Shown here: in pieces, positions 1-12,026 of the stretch
Numbering within the stretch: the first letter of the stretch is position 1
How the letters are laid out: each line of letters starts with the position of its first letter
Assembly (NCBI GenBank): GCA_031841125.1
Contig: CM063106.1
Coordinates: 37,940,001 to 38,004,000 of the forward strand
DNA: 64,000 nt
Origin: Acanthococcus lagerstroemiae
Lineage: Eukaryota > Arthropoda > Insecta > Hemiptera > Eriococcidae
Direction: 5' to 3'
Program-made: the position numbers and the translations under genes
Notes under the pieces: generated by a model
Databases searched by the model: none
Told to the model about the DNA's origin: nothing
Seen by the model: the letters and a program-made list of their open reading frames with translations, nothing else

Positions 1-71
1 AATGTGTACTGCTCTTGTAGACTTTTACTTGCGTGCCTGTACATTTATTCCTTTATTTAACAATTTTACAG

Positions 72-3000
72 ATCGTAATTCTTCGACAACCCATAATTCT
101 TCGACAGTCCATGCCGATTCTCCAGGCAAAGGTCGTAGCATTAAACAAAAGCGTGAGTATCGTGCACATCATATTCAAATTAAAATTACTTTTATTATGC
201 AGATAGTAATACTGAGGTGCAGAATACTTTGTAAGGGGGCCTTCTTCTAAAATTTTTCTATTCCTGAAAATTTTTGACTGAATTTCCGTGATGTACGTTC
301 TAACTTGTTCGCATTGCGCTTCAACCTTAAATTAGTCGATAATTATTAGTGCCTTACTAGTTCTTGCGTCTTATAGGAAAAACAAATCCCGTTGGGCGCT
401 CAATTTAGTTTCTTACAGTTACCTATGCCTCATTTAATTCTGGAATTCCAAAATTTCAGGTGTTTCAACAGCACCAGTGAGATTTTCGTGCAAAAGGAAT
501 CTGTACTTCAACACTTCACGCAGTAGTTCAACAGAAGCAGGTTCGTTTACTTCAAAACTTAAACTATAGTGTGTAGCATAACTGTTTTTCAAAGAAAATG
601 AAGAGCGCTCTGTCAAAACGGCTTCAGTCAAACGAGGAGCTCTTTTGAGAAATCAAAAGCTAGTTTTACACGTTCAGTTGATAGCTATATTATTTAACAC
701 TTTTTTGAGCTATACCATACTTTTTGCTCTCCCGTTGAACCCCGCCCGTCACTGGGAAGATAATAGTGGGTTTCAGCATTTCTTGATCTGCATACTCCTT
801 GTTTAATCCATCCGCAGATGTCAGGAGATGCCAAATTCATGATCTTCTATTATCTAATTGTTGTTAATATTTCCGACTATTCGACATTGATCTTATTGAT
901 TTATTCTGAGATCGTATCATAAGTTGATTAGAATGTTCAGTTCTGAGTTTTAATGCATGCGTTAATGTGATGTACTCGTGCCTCGTATTATTTCGTTTTA
1001 CTTACATGTTATGCTATTCTTGTCTTTTGATTTAAATTCAGGAAACAATATGCGAAGAAGTCCTCGAATTGCGAATAAGAAGATGAAACTACTTTCAGCC
1101 CGGCAGTTCAATGAGGGTATTTTGAGAGAATTTTTCGTCATATTCGTATTTTGAGACAGTCGTTTAGTTTTGACAACATTTTGTTTTCTTTTGTTGAAGC
1201 AGTCGCTGACATGGGGCGGAACCATCATTCTTTCGAAGAAGATCTACAGTTTTCTGGTGGTATGCCCCTTACATTGCTTATTTCAGTTGGTATGTGAAGT
1301 TTATAATTGGGATGTTAACCTGAGTTTCCGAAGTTGGTATCCCTGCCGGTAATAACGAGGTGATAAGGTTCATAAGGGGGATGATTTCGTGAAATCGTTC
1401 TCGCCATTGTCATCATACCACGATACTAGCACTACCTCGGTGAGGTTAACATCCCAATGTAGTACTCTTCTTTGGTGCCTGGTAAAATAATTTCAGGATG
1501 TTAGATGCATTCATAAATATAATCTATCACTGTATATTAGAAAGTAGACCTTTCCTCTAACAAGAAAGAAACCCGGGTAATTTCCAAAAAATTTTAATAA
1601 TTGTAATGGTGTGTACATTATGTCCCATGTAACTGGTCTTTCAGAAGACCATTCAGTCGGACCTGAGACCCCTTATGAATTGTACTGAGACTCAAATGAG
1701 GATATGAAGCATAGCCTTACTTTGCTTTTGTAATTTGAGAGAATGGAACCGTCGGCCAGCTAACCTTATCCTAATTCACACCGAATAGAGGTTCCAATAT
1801 CTGATGTGGGTCGAGTGGAATTATATGGTGGAGTCTAAGTCGAATTCGAGTAGAAATTTACTGTCAGGAGTTTGAGTCAAATGTTGAAGTTGAAGTAGAA
1901 ATTCTAGAGTTAAATGTGTATGTCAAAGCCAGGGTCGTCGTTAGTGTCAAAGGTTAGAGTGAACTAGGCCTGGAATTCGAGAAGCAGTATCAAGTCCGAG
2001 TTTTGGTCGATACTAAAACGGAAAAGCGAATGAAAGTTGGGTTAGAAGTACAAGTCAGTTCAAAATTAGAATTTCTGTCGGAGTCGAATTTACGGTTGAA
2101 ACCTGAGTCACTGTCAGAGTTACTTATGGAAGTGGAAGTGGAAGTAGAAATCAGAATTGAAATTTATTGGATGTAACAGTACAACTGAAGAGTCCGATTC
2201 AGTTGTACATCTAGAATCAAATTTGAAGTAAAGTAAAATTCAAACGAGAAATGAAAGTCGATGTCCACGGGGAAACTAAATCGAAGTCCAGAATAAATTT
2301 GGAGTAGAAATGGAAGTACGGGTTGGCGACGAAGTCTGACAGTCGAAGGTAGACCCAAATCAATATTAGATTCACAGTGAGAGTAGTAATTGAGGCGAAA
2401 TTTGAAGCCGAAGTCGTACATAGTTTAGAATTGAAGTTGGAGTCGCCGTAAGAGTCACTAGTGACCTGAAAACCGGAGTCGAAAATCGTACTAGTCGAAT
2501 TCGTGCCGGACTGCCAAGTTGATGTTAGGGCAGAATGGTATTCATAGTTGAAGTTGAGTTATATGGGAAGTCGCATTTGAACTTGAAGGCGAGTTGAAGC
2601 GGGAGTCTATATTAGGTTTAAGTGATCGACGACAAATAAGTGGAAATTTTGAATCGATGCTATAATCAAGAAAATCCGTAACGAAAACCCTAAGAGTATC
2701 ATGCGCTTAGAATTTTTTCCGTTTTTTAGATGATGAGCTTAGTGATGCACTGAAAGACTTCAAAGAAATTGCCTCTTCTGCTGCCATGACCAGTGACGAC
2801 ATACAACAAACGAATACTTCTTCTGTGAAAAACATCCAAGAAATTCAGTCTTCTGCTTCAGGTAAAATTCAAACCTTATAGATCAGTTTCACGGTGTGTG
2901 AAATGAAATTGTCCTCTTTTTTTTTTAACCATGTGTCAGAACTGGTGACTGTACATTGAAGAAAGAAAGAAATAAAGCAAGGAAAAAAATAATAGAAGTT

Positions 3001-4965
3001 CACTTATTTTACTGGATTGAGTCATTGTTTCATGTGCGACTTCGATTTCCTGATCTGAAATTTCACATTGTGATTGTTACATATTTAATACATTCTTACT
3101 TTCCTGTTTGTTACATATTTAGTACATTCTTAGTTTCCTGTTGCAGGTGCAGAAAGTACGCCATTTTCGGACGCAGTAATTCAGGTATGAGACGAAGACA
3201 TACAGAAAACGTCCTCGTTCGTTCATAAAATTTTTATCTTTGGGCTGTCTGTGTGAGTCGATCTTATCTTTTGGTATTTTGCAGACATTGGCGCAAATAA
3301 AATTCGATTTAGAAAGTATTAAAGAATCTGTAGAGGAAATCAAAGCGAAGCTTCATTCAGCTAACGACGAACAACTGTTTACGCTTCTGGATGTACGTGT
3401 AAATAACGAGGCAGATATGGAGACGCTTGAGAAACAACTTCAGGATGTAAACTTTAAGAACAAACTTGTGAGTATATGAATTACTAGTCTGTCTTATGCA
3501 GATAGAAATTGATCATTCGAATGGCATTGTGAAAATCTAATTTTTTCATTTCAGTACGTTGCCTGCAAAAAAGAAGGTGGGAACACAGTGAGTGAAGCTT
3601 TGCGGAGAATAATGGGCAAACTGTTCAACGACCAAGTGCTTCTCACTTATTCTCGACTGGGACAAAAAGGCCAAAAAAAACGCTTCGACTCCCTACTTGT
3701 ATATCAAGTACTAATGAGTAAGTTTTATAATTACAAATATTGTACAGATGGAGAGGAGTGATTCGCCGTACATTTGTCAGGGATGATGCTTGTTATTTAA
3801 TTAAGAGTCTCAATCGTAGAACCAGGCATTCCTTTCCTTTCCCAAATAGTCTATATTTTTCATCTCGTTCCTTTTATTTCTTTCTCCTTTATATGTCATT
3901 ATAGAAATGTAGTAGCTGAGTTCTTGGACTTGTTTAGTGTAACCGAAGAAATCATTGTCAATGTTGACAAAAGAAGACCCAACTTTGTTTTGTTGTCACA
4001 ACTACTTGGTCCAGTGGCGTAGCCAAGGGGGGAGGGCAAATGCCTCCCCCTAGGCATTTGAAATTGAATATAAAATATTCAAGAATGAGCAATTTTTCGA
4101 CTTTAAAACACGTTTTTCCAGACAATTTTCGCTCGAGCAGTAATTTTACCTTCATTTTCGTAAAATAGTCCTCTAATATCAGCGATTTTAAAAAAATACC
4201 TCAATTTTCGACTTTTTCTCCCTTGAAAATCTTACTTTGCCTCCCCTTGGGAAAATCCTGGCTACGCCACTGACTTGGTCGGATTTTGTGATCTGTAGGA
4301 AGGGGGAATCCAAAAAGCAGTACATTTGAAAGCTGCTACTCGAAAAATGTCTACTTTCATGAAGTCGAATGATTAATGTCAAGGAAAGTGACATGTAAAG
4401 AACTATATTTTGTATTTCGAGCCCCTTCGAAGGAGCAAATTGAAAAAATTATGCAACGAGGTCAAAAATCACTTCTTTAATAGTTTGTTGTACAGACTGT
4501 ACTACAATATGTTTGATATCTTTTCTCTTTCAGTCCCCAAAATCTTGTATAATTCGAAAACTTCCACGGATTCGTCGCTGGGAGCACGGACCTCGGTCAG
4601 TAGGGAACCCCATGGTGGCCCTGGCAGGACGTGCGCACCATTCCGGCATGGAGAAATGGGGGCTCGGGCCCGGTCCCAAAGCGTTCCCCTCAGCACTGAT
4701 GCGATGCCCGAAAGGGTAGTTTCTGGTGCTGGGGGTGCGGTGTCTCAGGGGCCACTTTGACATGCGTGCATCGCCATACGTCCCACCACACACCAATTCA
4801 CGTAAATCCTGTAATGTATGATCACCAAAAATAACTTAATTTTACTTTGTTTCAGAATCTGTGACGCAAAAATTCACCCAGGCTAGCGTGCGGGAATTTG
4901 AAACAAACCTTACCACCTATTTGGCAAATGCCAGTACTCGTATTAATAGACAAAAAAATGTATAA
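72..4965 (+). CDS. DUF4806 domain protein, 3' part (5' end outside window)
   Basis: Eight exons are read: 72-152, 1042-1116, 1203-1259, 2730-2861, 3147-3184, 3285-3467, 3555-3717 and 4856-4965. Every junction has GT/AG borders and the phases agree throughout, ending at TAA 4963-4965, with AATAAA at 4970-4975. About 279 residues are visible and the gene continues to the left. The N-terminal exons are Ser/Thr-rich and basic. From exon 6 the protein matches the DUF4806 pattern: an acidic helical stretch, then a segment around 'NNEADMETLEKQLQD', then a block with 'SEALRRIMGKLFND' and a Lys-rich 'GQKGQKKRF', ending in 'NLTTYLANAS'. DUF4806 proteins are common in insects and their biochemical role is unknown. 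An alternative exon is possible near 4534, which also has the right phase, but it lies in repeat DNA. The domain call is from pattern memory; the exon chain is well supported. Confidence 0.72.
1800..2640. repeat. Degenerate purine-rich short-period repeat in an intron
   Basis: The intron between exons ending at 1259 and starting at 2730 holds about 840 bases built from variants of GAAGTCGAGT, GAAGTTGAAGT and GTCGAATT. The unit is too decayed for a fixed period. Open frames here (for example 2164-2421 on the minus strand) come from the repeat composition and are not genes. Confidence 0.6.
4012..4272. mobile_element. hAT-type MITE with perfect 8-bp target duplication
   Basis: The element has terminal inverted repeats starting CAGTGGCGTAGCCA (left) and ending TGGCTACGCCACTG (right). 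It is flanked by ACTTGGTC at 4004-4011 and again at 4273-4280, a perfect 8-bp target-site duplication, which is the hAT signature. It is 261 bp long with no coding capacity and lies in the last intron of the DUF4806 gene. Relatives with the same terminus are at 22638-22980 and 29930-30013. Confidence 0.88.
4699..4787 (+). repeat. Dispersed GC-rich repeat, copy 1
   Basis: This segment of about 89 bases recurs in inverted orientation at 30054-30142 with only a few differences. It is unusually GC-rich against its surroundings, and overlapping open frames appear in several frames because stop codons are rare in it. It is probably part of a transposon whose ends I could not define. Confidence 0.7.
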
Positions 4966-5411
4966 TTAAAATAAAATTTAATAAAATTCACGTTTTATAC
5001 ACGTGCGAATATGATTTTTTCTGTGCATAATGAAAGAAATTTGAAGAGCACGACAAGATTACATGATAATGTCGCTGCAATATTTCGCTTGTACATTTCA
5101 AAATATTTCTGCGAATGGTTTCTATAAGCCTACGGGAGGTCTGCATAATATTGATGGTACATTTTCATTAATATCTTTGGGACATTTTTTTGATAATTTT
5201 TGGCGATGTTTCTATGCTTTATCACAGAAATATTCCTGCGATATGTTTGAAAACTCGCTGTGAACCGCGTGAGATATTTATTTGCGGACATAGCGCATCA
5301 CACACGTATCACCAGCAACTTGCCTGTGAATTATGAAATGTTTCTGTTAACTTTCTCAGTTTTCTGTGAAATATTTCTGTGAACTGCATGCGATTTTGTT
5401 TGCCGGCTGGG
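4966..5411. other. Intergenic, no gene seen
   Basis: Downstream of the DUF4806 gene. It holds loose repeats of GAAATATTTCTGTGA-like words at about 5085-5380 and nothing that looks coding. Confidence 0.5.
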
Positions 5412-5766
5412 TGGGAGCCCTAACAAGGTTTTGCGTTTATCTCAATAACGGTCGAGTTTTATGAAAAAGTGAAAAGAACAAAATTTATTCTACCTGTTAT
5501 TTTCTATCAGGTAAGATCAGTTTCAAAATTTTACCCATAAAAATTTCGAATTTACTCGCATTCGATGGGAAATTCCAAGGTGAACAAATTTAGTTCTTTC
5601 CAATTTTTCATCAAAATTGATAGTTTTTGAGCTAATCCGCAAAAACGTAAAACTGTCCATATAAGCGCAATGCAAACAGAGGAGTTCAGCGATAGCAGCG
5701 CGCTGGCATGACGGCAGAACGCGGAAACGCGCTAGTCGTCTAACTTGGTGTATCTATATGACTTTG
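5412..5766. mobile_element. Left-truncated copy of the 46.7-kb MITE
   Basis: These 355 bases are nearly identical to 46851-47205, the right three-quarters of a complete MITE, and end in the same terminus (ATATGACTTTG). The left 128 bases and the left inverted repeat of the complete copy are missing. The truncated copy abuts the 5' leader of the piggyBac transposase, so it sits where the left end of the piggyBac element would be expected. Confidence 0.85.
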
Positions 5767-5880
5767 GTACTGTGACTTGTAAACTAATGAAAAGAGAAAA
5801 ATTGGCTGCGAGAAGAATAATGTTTATTGAAGTGGTTTTTTGATCATTATTTTATAAACTCGAAACTGAAAGGTATAGAA

Positions 5881-7618
5881 ATGAGTTCTGATTCAGATAC
5901 ATCCGATAACATAATTGAATTATCGATCAGTGATTTTACGGATTCATCCGATACTGTTTCAGAAAGCTCCAATGCGAGTAAGTAATAAAATTACCAAATG
6001 CACAATTTTCTTTGGTAAATGAACTATATTAATTCACTTTTCATAATTTCTAGCATCCGATGAAGACGATATTGACGATTGGCTAGATGCGAGAGATCCC
6101 AGCCGAAGTCAGTTCCAGCATTCGTTTGATATGTTCCAGGAAAATCACGGAGTAAAGGACGAATATTTCGCCATTTTGACTGCTGCTTCGGTGTTGGAAT
6201 TCTATCAGATGTTCGTAACTAACAATATTATTGAACTTATAGTTGAACAAACGAATTTGTACGCAACGCAGTCATTATTGACTATGAATGCTGCACCATC
6301 ATCACGGGTTCACAACTGGGAACCAGTTACTTCGGAAGAAATCAAAAAGTTTCTAGGCGTCACCATGTATATGGGAATAGTTCAGTTGCCGACAATCGCT
6401 GATTATTGGTCAAAAGATTTGTTAGTTAGAAACGGATTTGTCTCTAAAGTTATGAGTCGAAATAGATTTCAATTAATTCTAAAGTTTATTCATTTTGCGA
6501 ATAATGAGGAGAATGTTGATAACGACCGACTGTTTAAAATTAGAGAACTAAGCGAAAAACTGAATATGAACTTTGAATCTACGTATACGATGGGTCCTGT
6601 TGCGGTGGTTGACGAGTCAGTTGTGCCGTTTCGCGGTCGCTTAATATTTCGGCAGTACCTCAAGAACAAAGCCCACCCGTACGGAGTTAAAATTTTTAAA
6701 GCGTGTTCCGGTTCCGGATACACCCATCGTTTTCAAGTATATTCTGGGAAGGAACGAAACCAGCAACAAAATGTAGCTGAGAAAGTTGTTTTAGAGCTAA
6801 TGAATGACTACCTTGATAAAGGAAGAACGATAATCACTGATAACTGGTATACCAGTTTAAAACTAGCGCAGACATTGTTATCAAGAAAAACGCACTTAGT
6901 GGGCACTTTGCGAAGAAATCGAAAAGGTATTCCATCGTCTATCTTCGATGCTTGTTCAGAAATTGGGAGCGACAAGAAATTGAAATTACAGAAAAAACAT
7001 AAGAAACTACAAAAGTTCGAGGTGAAAGCGCTAAGAAATCGTGAAGGCGTAACAATAATGCACTATAAAGAAAAACGGAACGTACTTCTTCTTTCTACAA
7101 GACATTCGTTGGAGATGTCACTAGCAAAAAAAACGAAAAAACTGAAACCAGACTCGATTCTATTCTACAACAAAGAAAAGAAAGCGGTCGACATTTCCGA
7201 TCAGATGGCGACGTACCAAAATTGTTTACGAAAATCCGTGAAATGGTATCGAAAAGTCGCATTTGATATGCTACTCAATATGTCGGTTATCAATTCGTGG
7301 GTAATCTACCAGGAAGTCACTAATGACAAAATTTCGATCGTTGAATTTCGAAAAAAACTAATCCGGGCCCTTTGTGAAACTCCAGTTCTTCATGAAGGCG
7401 TCGAACATTCCAGAAAAACGACAAAACATCGCTTAAATTCAATCAAGGGAAAACGCTATACGAACCGAAGGCAGTGTCGTAACTGTTATCAAGAGCTAAG
7501 CGCGAAATATGGAGCAGTTTATGTTCGAAATCACGCAAAGAAAGTTATTACCTTTTGCAATGATTGTCCAGATCAACCATTTTTCTGTATCGATTGTTTT
7601 AATAAGAGACATAAATAA
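5881..7618 (+). CDS. piggyBac transposase, apparently intact
   Basis: Two exons, 5881-5977 and 6054-7618, joined by a 76-base intron (GTAAGT...TAG, phase 1), give about 553 residues, the usual size for a full piggyBac transposase (DDE_Tnp_1_7 type). The acidic N-terminus (repeated Asp/Ser, then 'DEDDIDDWLDARD') is typical. Catalytic aspartates are seen in 'VVDESVVPFRGR' (about residue 190), 'ITDNWYTS' (about 270) and 'DISDQMATYQN' (about 390). The C-terminus has the Cys/His zinc-binding domain: CRNC near 'RRQCRNCYQE', then 'FCNDC' and 'FFCIDCFNKRH'. No stop or frameshift is present, so it may be active or recently active. AATAAA follows near 7779. Acts in the nucleus, excising and inserting DNA at TTAA. 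Confidence 0.93.
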
Positions 7619-7967
7619 ATGTTCTTATATCTTTTTGCGGATCACAATATTTCAAATGATTTTTTGTTTGTCATTATGTATTAGTTTCATTGTTAAGTTG
7701 TAGTTTATTATTATTATAACGCTTACACTATCAACATATGTCATTAGAGTTCAATTGTAATGTTATTTTAAATTTAGGAAATAAAATTTTTTTTACATTT
7801 CGATATTACATCTTTCTTCAGTATTATCTCGAGAACCATTGCTGAACATTGAGAATCGCTGAGAATGATTTTCATAGATCTAGGCCTGCTCAGTAGATTT
7901 CACTGTTCATATTTCCGATTCCGACACTAGATGTCGCTACAGAAGCATTTTCTGAAAAAATAGTGAG

Positions 7968-8048
7968 TTGGTCAACATTGACCAACGTGGCATGGGAATC
8001 AGGTTCAGGATTGGTCAACATTGACCAACGCGGCAGTGAATGTGTTAA
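7968..8048. repeat. piggyBac right terminus with subterminal palindromes
   Basis: The 18-base palindrome TTGGTCAACATTGACCAA occurs at 7968-7985 and 8011-8028, followed by CGCGGCAGTGAATGTG and TTAA at 8045-8048, the expected piggyBac target site. No matching inverted end plus TTAA was found 5' of the transposase gene. Confidence 0.7.
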
Positions 8049-8535
8049 CAAATTTCTTATTCTCAGGTAGTAACATAATGATCTTCGCTCCGTGTGTTTT
8101 TTTTACGGGAGTCAATGCGCTCGTACGAAACTAGACCGGTACTTTTGCTAACAGTAACTCACTAATGTGACGTCACTCAAAATTAAATTTTTAAAAAAGT
8201 ATTTTTAGTGTTTTGTATCCCTTCCAAGAAAAAATGTAGCTCTTTTCTGGCTCTTTTCAGGAAATTTTAGCTCTTTCTAGCTCTTTTTAGGGAAAATATC
8301 TAGCACTTTTCTAGCTCTTTCCAGAAAAAAATTCAGCCCTTTTTAGCTCTTTCGAATGAGAAATCTAGCTCCTACTGACATTTGTAATCTGGTAACACTG
8401 TAAATGAGGTCGTGATGTAGAAGAATAACAATAAACGTTAAATTTACTGGTGAAATCTTGAAATCTTGTGTAGTCTTTTATTTAGTTTCATTTCACTGTG
8501 CGAAGTATATGCGCACTCTTATATATTACAATTTA
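8049..8535. other. Intergenic, low-complexity AGCTCTTTT repeats
   Basis: At about 8225-8370 the words TAGCTCTTT and TAGCTCTTTTC recur about ten times, a degenerate short tandem repeat. I see no coding sequence. Confidence 0.5.
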
Positions 8536-8539
8536 CAAG

Positions 8540-9414
8540 TGAGCAGCAAGTGAGAATCGCTCAAGAATTCGTGTATTCGGAAGCAGGAGTGAAAAATCGG
8601 ATGAATAAATCAGAGGAAAACGACTTGCTAGCCGCATTAGAAAATATCGTTTTATTTGATAGTGAGTGCTTAGTTCATTATTTTTCAGTTATTATTTTAA
8701 TCATCATGTTTCATGACGAAGTTTATCTTGATCATAGAAATGGCATGGACGATGGTTCACCATCTCAGCACCCTACCACTACAAAATAATTATTCGATCT
8801 TCAAAGCGTATATTCACCGCTTATTGAAAGAATATGGGGTAGAAGTGGTGGGAGTGAGCAATATTCGTGAAGATCTAATCAATTCAACGAATGATGCAAT
8901 CGTACTGACGTACATGGCACACCATTATGGCCGGAAACTAACCGCTACTTACATAAAGGACAGCGCGGGACCGATAGTAACTCTCCAAGTGAGATATTTT
9001 TGCATAAACCAATTTTGTGTTGATTTATTATAACAAGTCGATCTTAAGAATTTGATATAGGTATATTATAATTAAACAGGAATCAAACAGCGAACGCTGC
9101 ATCGCCTTCACAGTAGGTGAAGAGATCCTTGAAAGTTTCGCCAATGCCATTAACAATGCCAAAAATCCACTCCAATACGCGTGCTTCAATGCAGACCGAA
9201 GAAGCATTAGTTCATTACTTGCTCACCAAACGATGAGACTGATAAATTTGTGCGTAAATATTGATTTTGTTCATCATTTATTTCAAAATTAAAAAATTTA
9301 ATTTTGTTTCTCAATTGTTACAGTTTGGAGGGTAAGACTAGTCAGCAGCCGACACCGGCGGAGCCGGTATTTCTAACGCCAACAGCCCCGAACAGGCCGT
9401 ATACATTGGAGTAA
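8540..9414 (+). CDS. Unrecognised multi-exon protein
   Basis: Four exons join in phase: about 8540-8661 (5' limit uncertain), 8738-8988, 9080-9249 and 9324-9414 (TAA 9412-9414). Donors are GTGAGT, GTGAGA and GTGCGT. An in-frame ATG lies at 8601, but the frame is open upstream to an acceptor-like site near 8539, so an earlier exon may exist. The predicted product of roughly 210 residues is helical at its start ('EENDLLAALENIV'), then has a mixed core including 'IHRLLKEYGVEVVGVSN' and 'TYMAHHYGRKLTATYIKD', and a helix-rich end 'SISSLLAHQTMRLI'. A short Pro/Thr-rich tail follows. I do not recognise the family; no signal peptide, membrane segment or metal-binding motif is visible. The phase agreement makes a real gene likely. 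Confidence 0.55.
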
Positions 9415-10267
9415 TAATTTTTTTCACTAATTCGTTCATGTTGATTGTGTTATTGTAAGCAAATATTCCTTTCTATATTATGCAATCTGTGTATTTTGAA
9501 TCCGTCTCACTGTCACCTTGGGGTAACTTCGTAAGCACTTCATAAGCGAACCCGATTGAGTATCTAATTTTGGTTTTCGTCGCCTAGGTAACGATATACG
9601 CTCCCGTTCTATACCGGCTTTTAACTACCCATTAGTCTAGAGTGCTCGTAGAGCTAATTTTCCTTTTTCCCCATTATCCCGTATTTAAGGAGACGAAATG
9701 TTCCCTTACGACTAAATTTCGAACTCTGGTAGATTTTTCACTAAAATATAAGTTTTGAAGGAAAATATTATTGAAGTTATGTTGGAAAGTTAACATTTAG
9801 AGGAATGAAGAATTTTATTAATTTTTTTACCCATATTTTTGTGTTAGTACAAAATGTTCGAATTTATTATTTTTTCAATCAATTTTTTTAAAAAGTTTAT
9901 TACTTTTTTTAGAATGTTATGTATGAAAAACAGGCAAAATTTTCCGGAAAATTGCGAATATTTCAAGTAAGTTGAGAGAGAAAAATGGAAGAAACTTGGT
10001 AAGAAACCTTTGCTGAAGAAGGGCTTATTTTTCATTTTCTACATTTTGAAACCAAGTTGCCCCATAGTAACTATTTAATCTATGGAGGCTGTATTATTAT
10101 TAATGTAAATTGTAAATAATAATTGAGAATCCAAAATCATTTTATTTTATTTATTATGGTGTGAAAAATCGAACCCCATGTCACGAACTGACGTTAGCAC
10201 GCTTGCTGTTACTCGATCATAAGTGCGGAAAACGTAGCACTGTCGGAAAATCCCTAAAAGAGCGATG
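9415..10267. other. Intergenic, no gene seen
   Basis: AT-rich sequence with T-runs. Nothing coding or repeated within the window was recognised. Confidence 0.5.
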
Positions 10268-10434
10268 TACAGGGTGACCCAGAAGTAACGCAAGTCAAAA
10301 AATTGCCTAGTAAGAATTAATGAAACAACCGAGGGGGGGTTCGTTTAGTTGGTCATGATCACTACAGTTTGCGACACTACACACGAAACAACTTCCTTCT
10401 CCTGAGCCATTTGCAGTTTTATTACGGAGCAAAA

Positions 10435-12026
10435 ATGTCTTCTCGTTACACTGCAGAGCAACGTGCATTTATTGTCGAACATTATTTTCGATCGACATCC
10501 TACGCGCATGTTAAAGCTGTCTTCAAGCGGAAATTCCCGAGCTCCTGTGGTAACCGACGGCAAGACTCCTGTTAGGTGATAGGATAGCCCGGTTTGGTTG
10601 ATGGAACCACGAACACCACGTGTAGCTCTCGACTAGCTCATAGAGATCTACAGGGACTAGAGAAGGCACTTAGGGACTTACGTGATCGACTGCGCTGACG
10701 GTTGCGAGGTAACTCAAGCTTTGGAAGAGTTCTGTTCGCCGATTACCTCGAGTATCGGGTCCTACTCTGACACGTAGGTAAGCAGGAAGGACGCGGATAC
10801 GAGAATAACGAAGACACACAAAACACAGAAACTAATGTGATAACGTTATTTACTCGGGAAGAACTTAGACTAGACGGTGACGACGCAGGAACACAAGATT
10901 ACGAACTTCGAATATGAATTCCGGACAGCACGAACGTGGATGGACACCTCGTGGAGTCACGTTCTGATGTCGATCAGGAACGGAGTAGCACTCGCGGAAT
11001 TTATCGAAAACTTGTAAGGTGGTTCGCGACGAGAACCGTAGGAACTCTAACTCGAAATTCGAATTAACGCCAATATGGCTCGCAACAGTCCTGATACTCC
11101 AAAACTCTAAACATTGAAAAACGTGGCGAAAAAGTCGACCAAGGAACGTTGGGAGGCTCTTTTCACCGTCACGTCCAAAACGCGAGTCCACGCTGCGGCT
11201 ATTTCCCGGATGGTCATCGGTGATTTACCCTCTCCCTTAGACAGGTCATGGAAGTCACGGAAAAGTGGAAAAGTCGACGATGTCGAAAAAGAGCACACCG
11301 ACAGGTATAAACAGGAAACAACATGTAGGAACGGGAATGAACGTATGAGGATAAACGAGAGAAGAGGTAATCTATATCGTATCAATCGAGAGAATCGATA
11401 CGATGCCTTGATCATTCGGAACTAGCGTAGCTAGGTTACCACACTCCTCCAAACCTAACGACTCCACAATCAAAAGAATCATCGATAAATTCCGAACCGA
11501 ATACCGCATATGTGATTTACCGCGGCCTGGTCGCCCACCCGCTCTCACTGACGAGGAGAAAGACGAACTATGCCAACGAATGGCGGAGGAACCGGGACCA
11601 TCAGCGCGGCGTCTTAGTCAAAAGACCGGTCGCGCTCGTAAAACTGTTCGGCGCGCCTTAAAACAGCGCGGTATGCATCCCTACCGTATCTCGACGTTGC
11701 ATGAGTTGCATACTCCAGATTACGAACATAGTCGAAATTTTTGCACCTGGTTCCAAGAACAGTTTTTTGGAGATAGGGTTATTTCTACGGGTGGTTGGCC
11801 TTCAAGGAGCCCCGATCTGAGTCCGGCGGACTATTTTTTATGGGGATACTTGAAGGATACCATTTACAGAAACCATCCGACCACACTGGAAGAGCTAAAG
11901 ACAGAAATTGAGACTGCAATAAGAAACGTCAACGAAAACATGCTACAAAAAGTCTTTAAGAACCTAATAACGCGGCTCAATGCCTGTTTAGATATTGCTG
12001 GCGGACAGTTTCAACATCTACTTTAA
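10435..12026 (+). pseudogene. mariner-type transposase, interrupted and internally deleted
   Basis: The frame opens at ATG 10435 with an N-terminal helix-turn-helix region ('RAFIVEHYFRSTSYAHVKAV'), is split at 10545 by an insertion, and resumes at about 11448 in the same frame. It continues through a 'RPGRPPALTDEE' linker and a second HTH ('SARRLSQKTGRARKTVRRAL'). Near 11765 it jumps from 'FCTWFQEQFF' to a stretch just before 'SPDLSPADYFLWGYLKD', the third catalytic-residue motif, so the first two catalytic aspartates are missing. It ends normally with TAA at 12024-12026. This cannot be a working transposase. Confidence 0.88.
10546..11443. mobile_element. Probable solo LTR inserted in the mariner transposase
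   Basis: The insertion is 898 bp, begins TGTGGTAACC and ends GGTTACCACA (TG...CA with a 10-base inverted terminus), and is flanked by CTCC at 10542-10545 and 11444-11447. Removing it with one CTCC restores the transposase frame. No retrotransposon coding region is inside. A DNA element with 4-bp duplication is the alternative reading. Confidence 0.75.

Noticed and set aside
434..631. 65-codon minus-strand frame
   Set aside because: It lies in an intron of the DUF4806 gene; the peptide looks ordinary but has no support from splice sites or a neighbouring exon.
4410..4796. Four overlapping frames on both strands
   Set aside because: The sequence is a GC-rich repeat with few stop codons and recurs at 30 kb; no splice or coding pattern.
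10865..11425. Frames of about 100 codons on both strands
   Set aside because: They lie inside the probable LTR and overlap each other; no similarity to known proteins.
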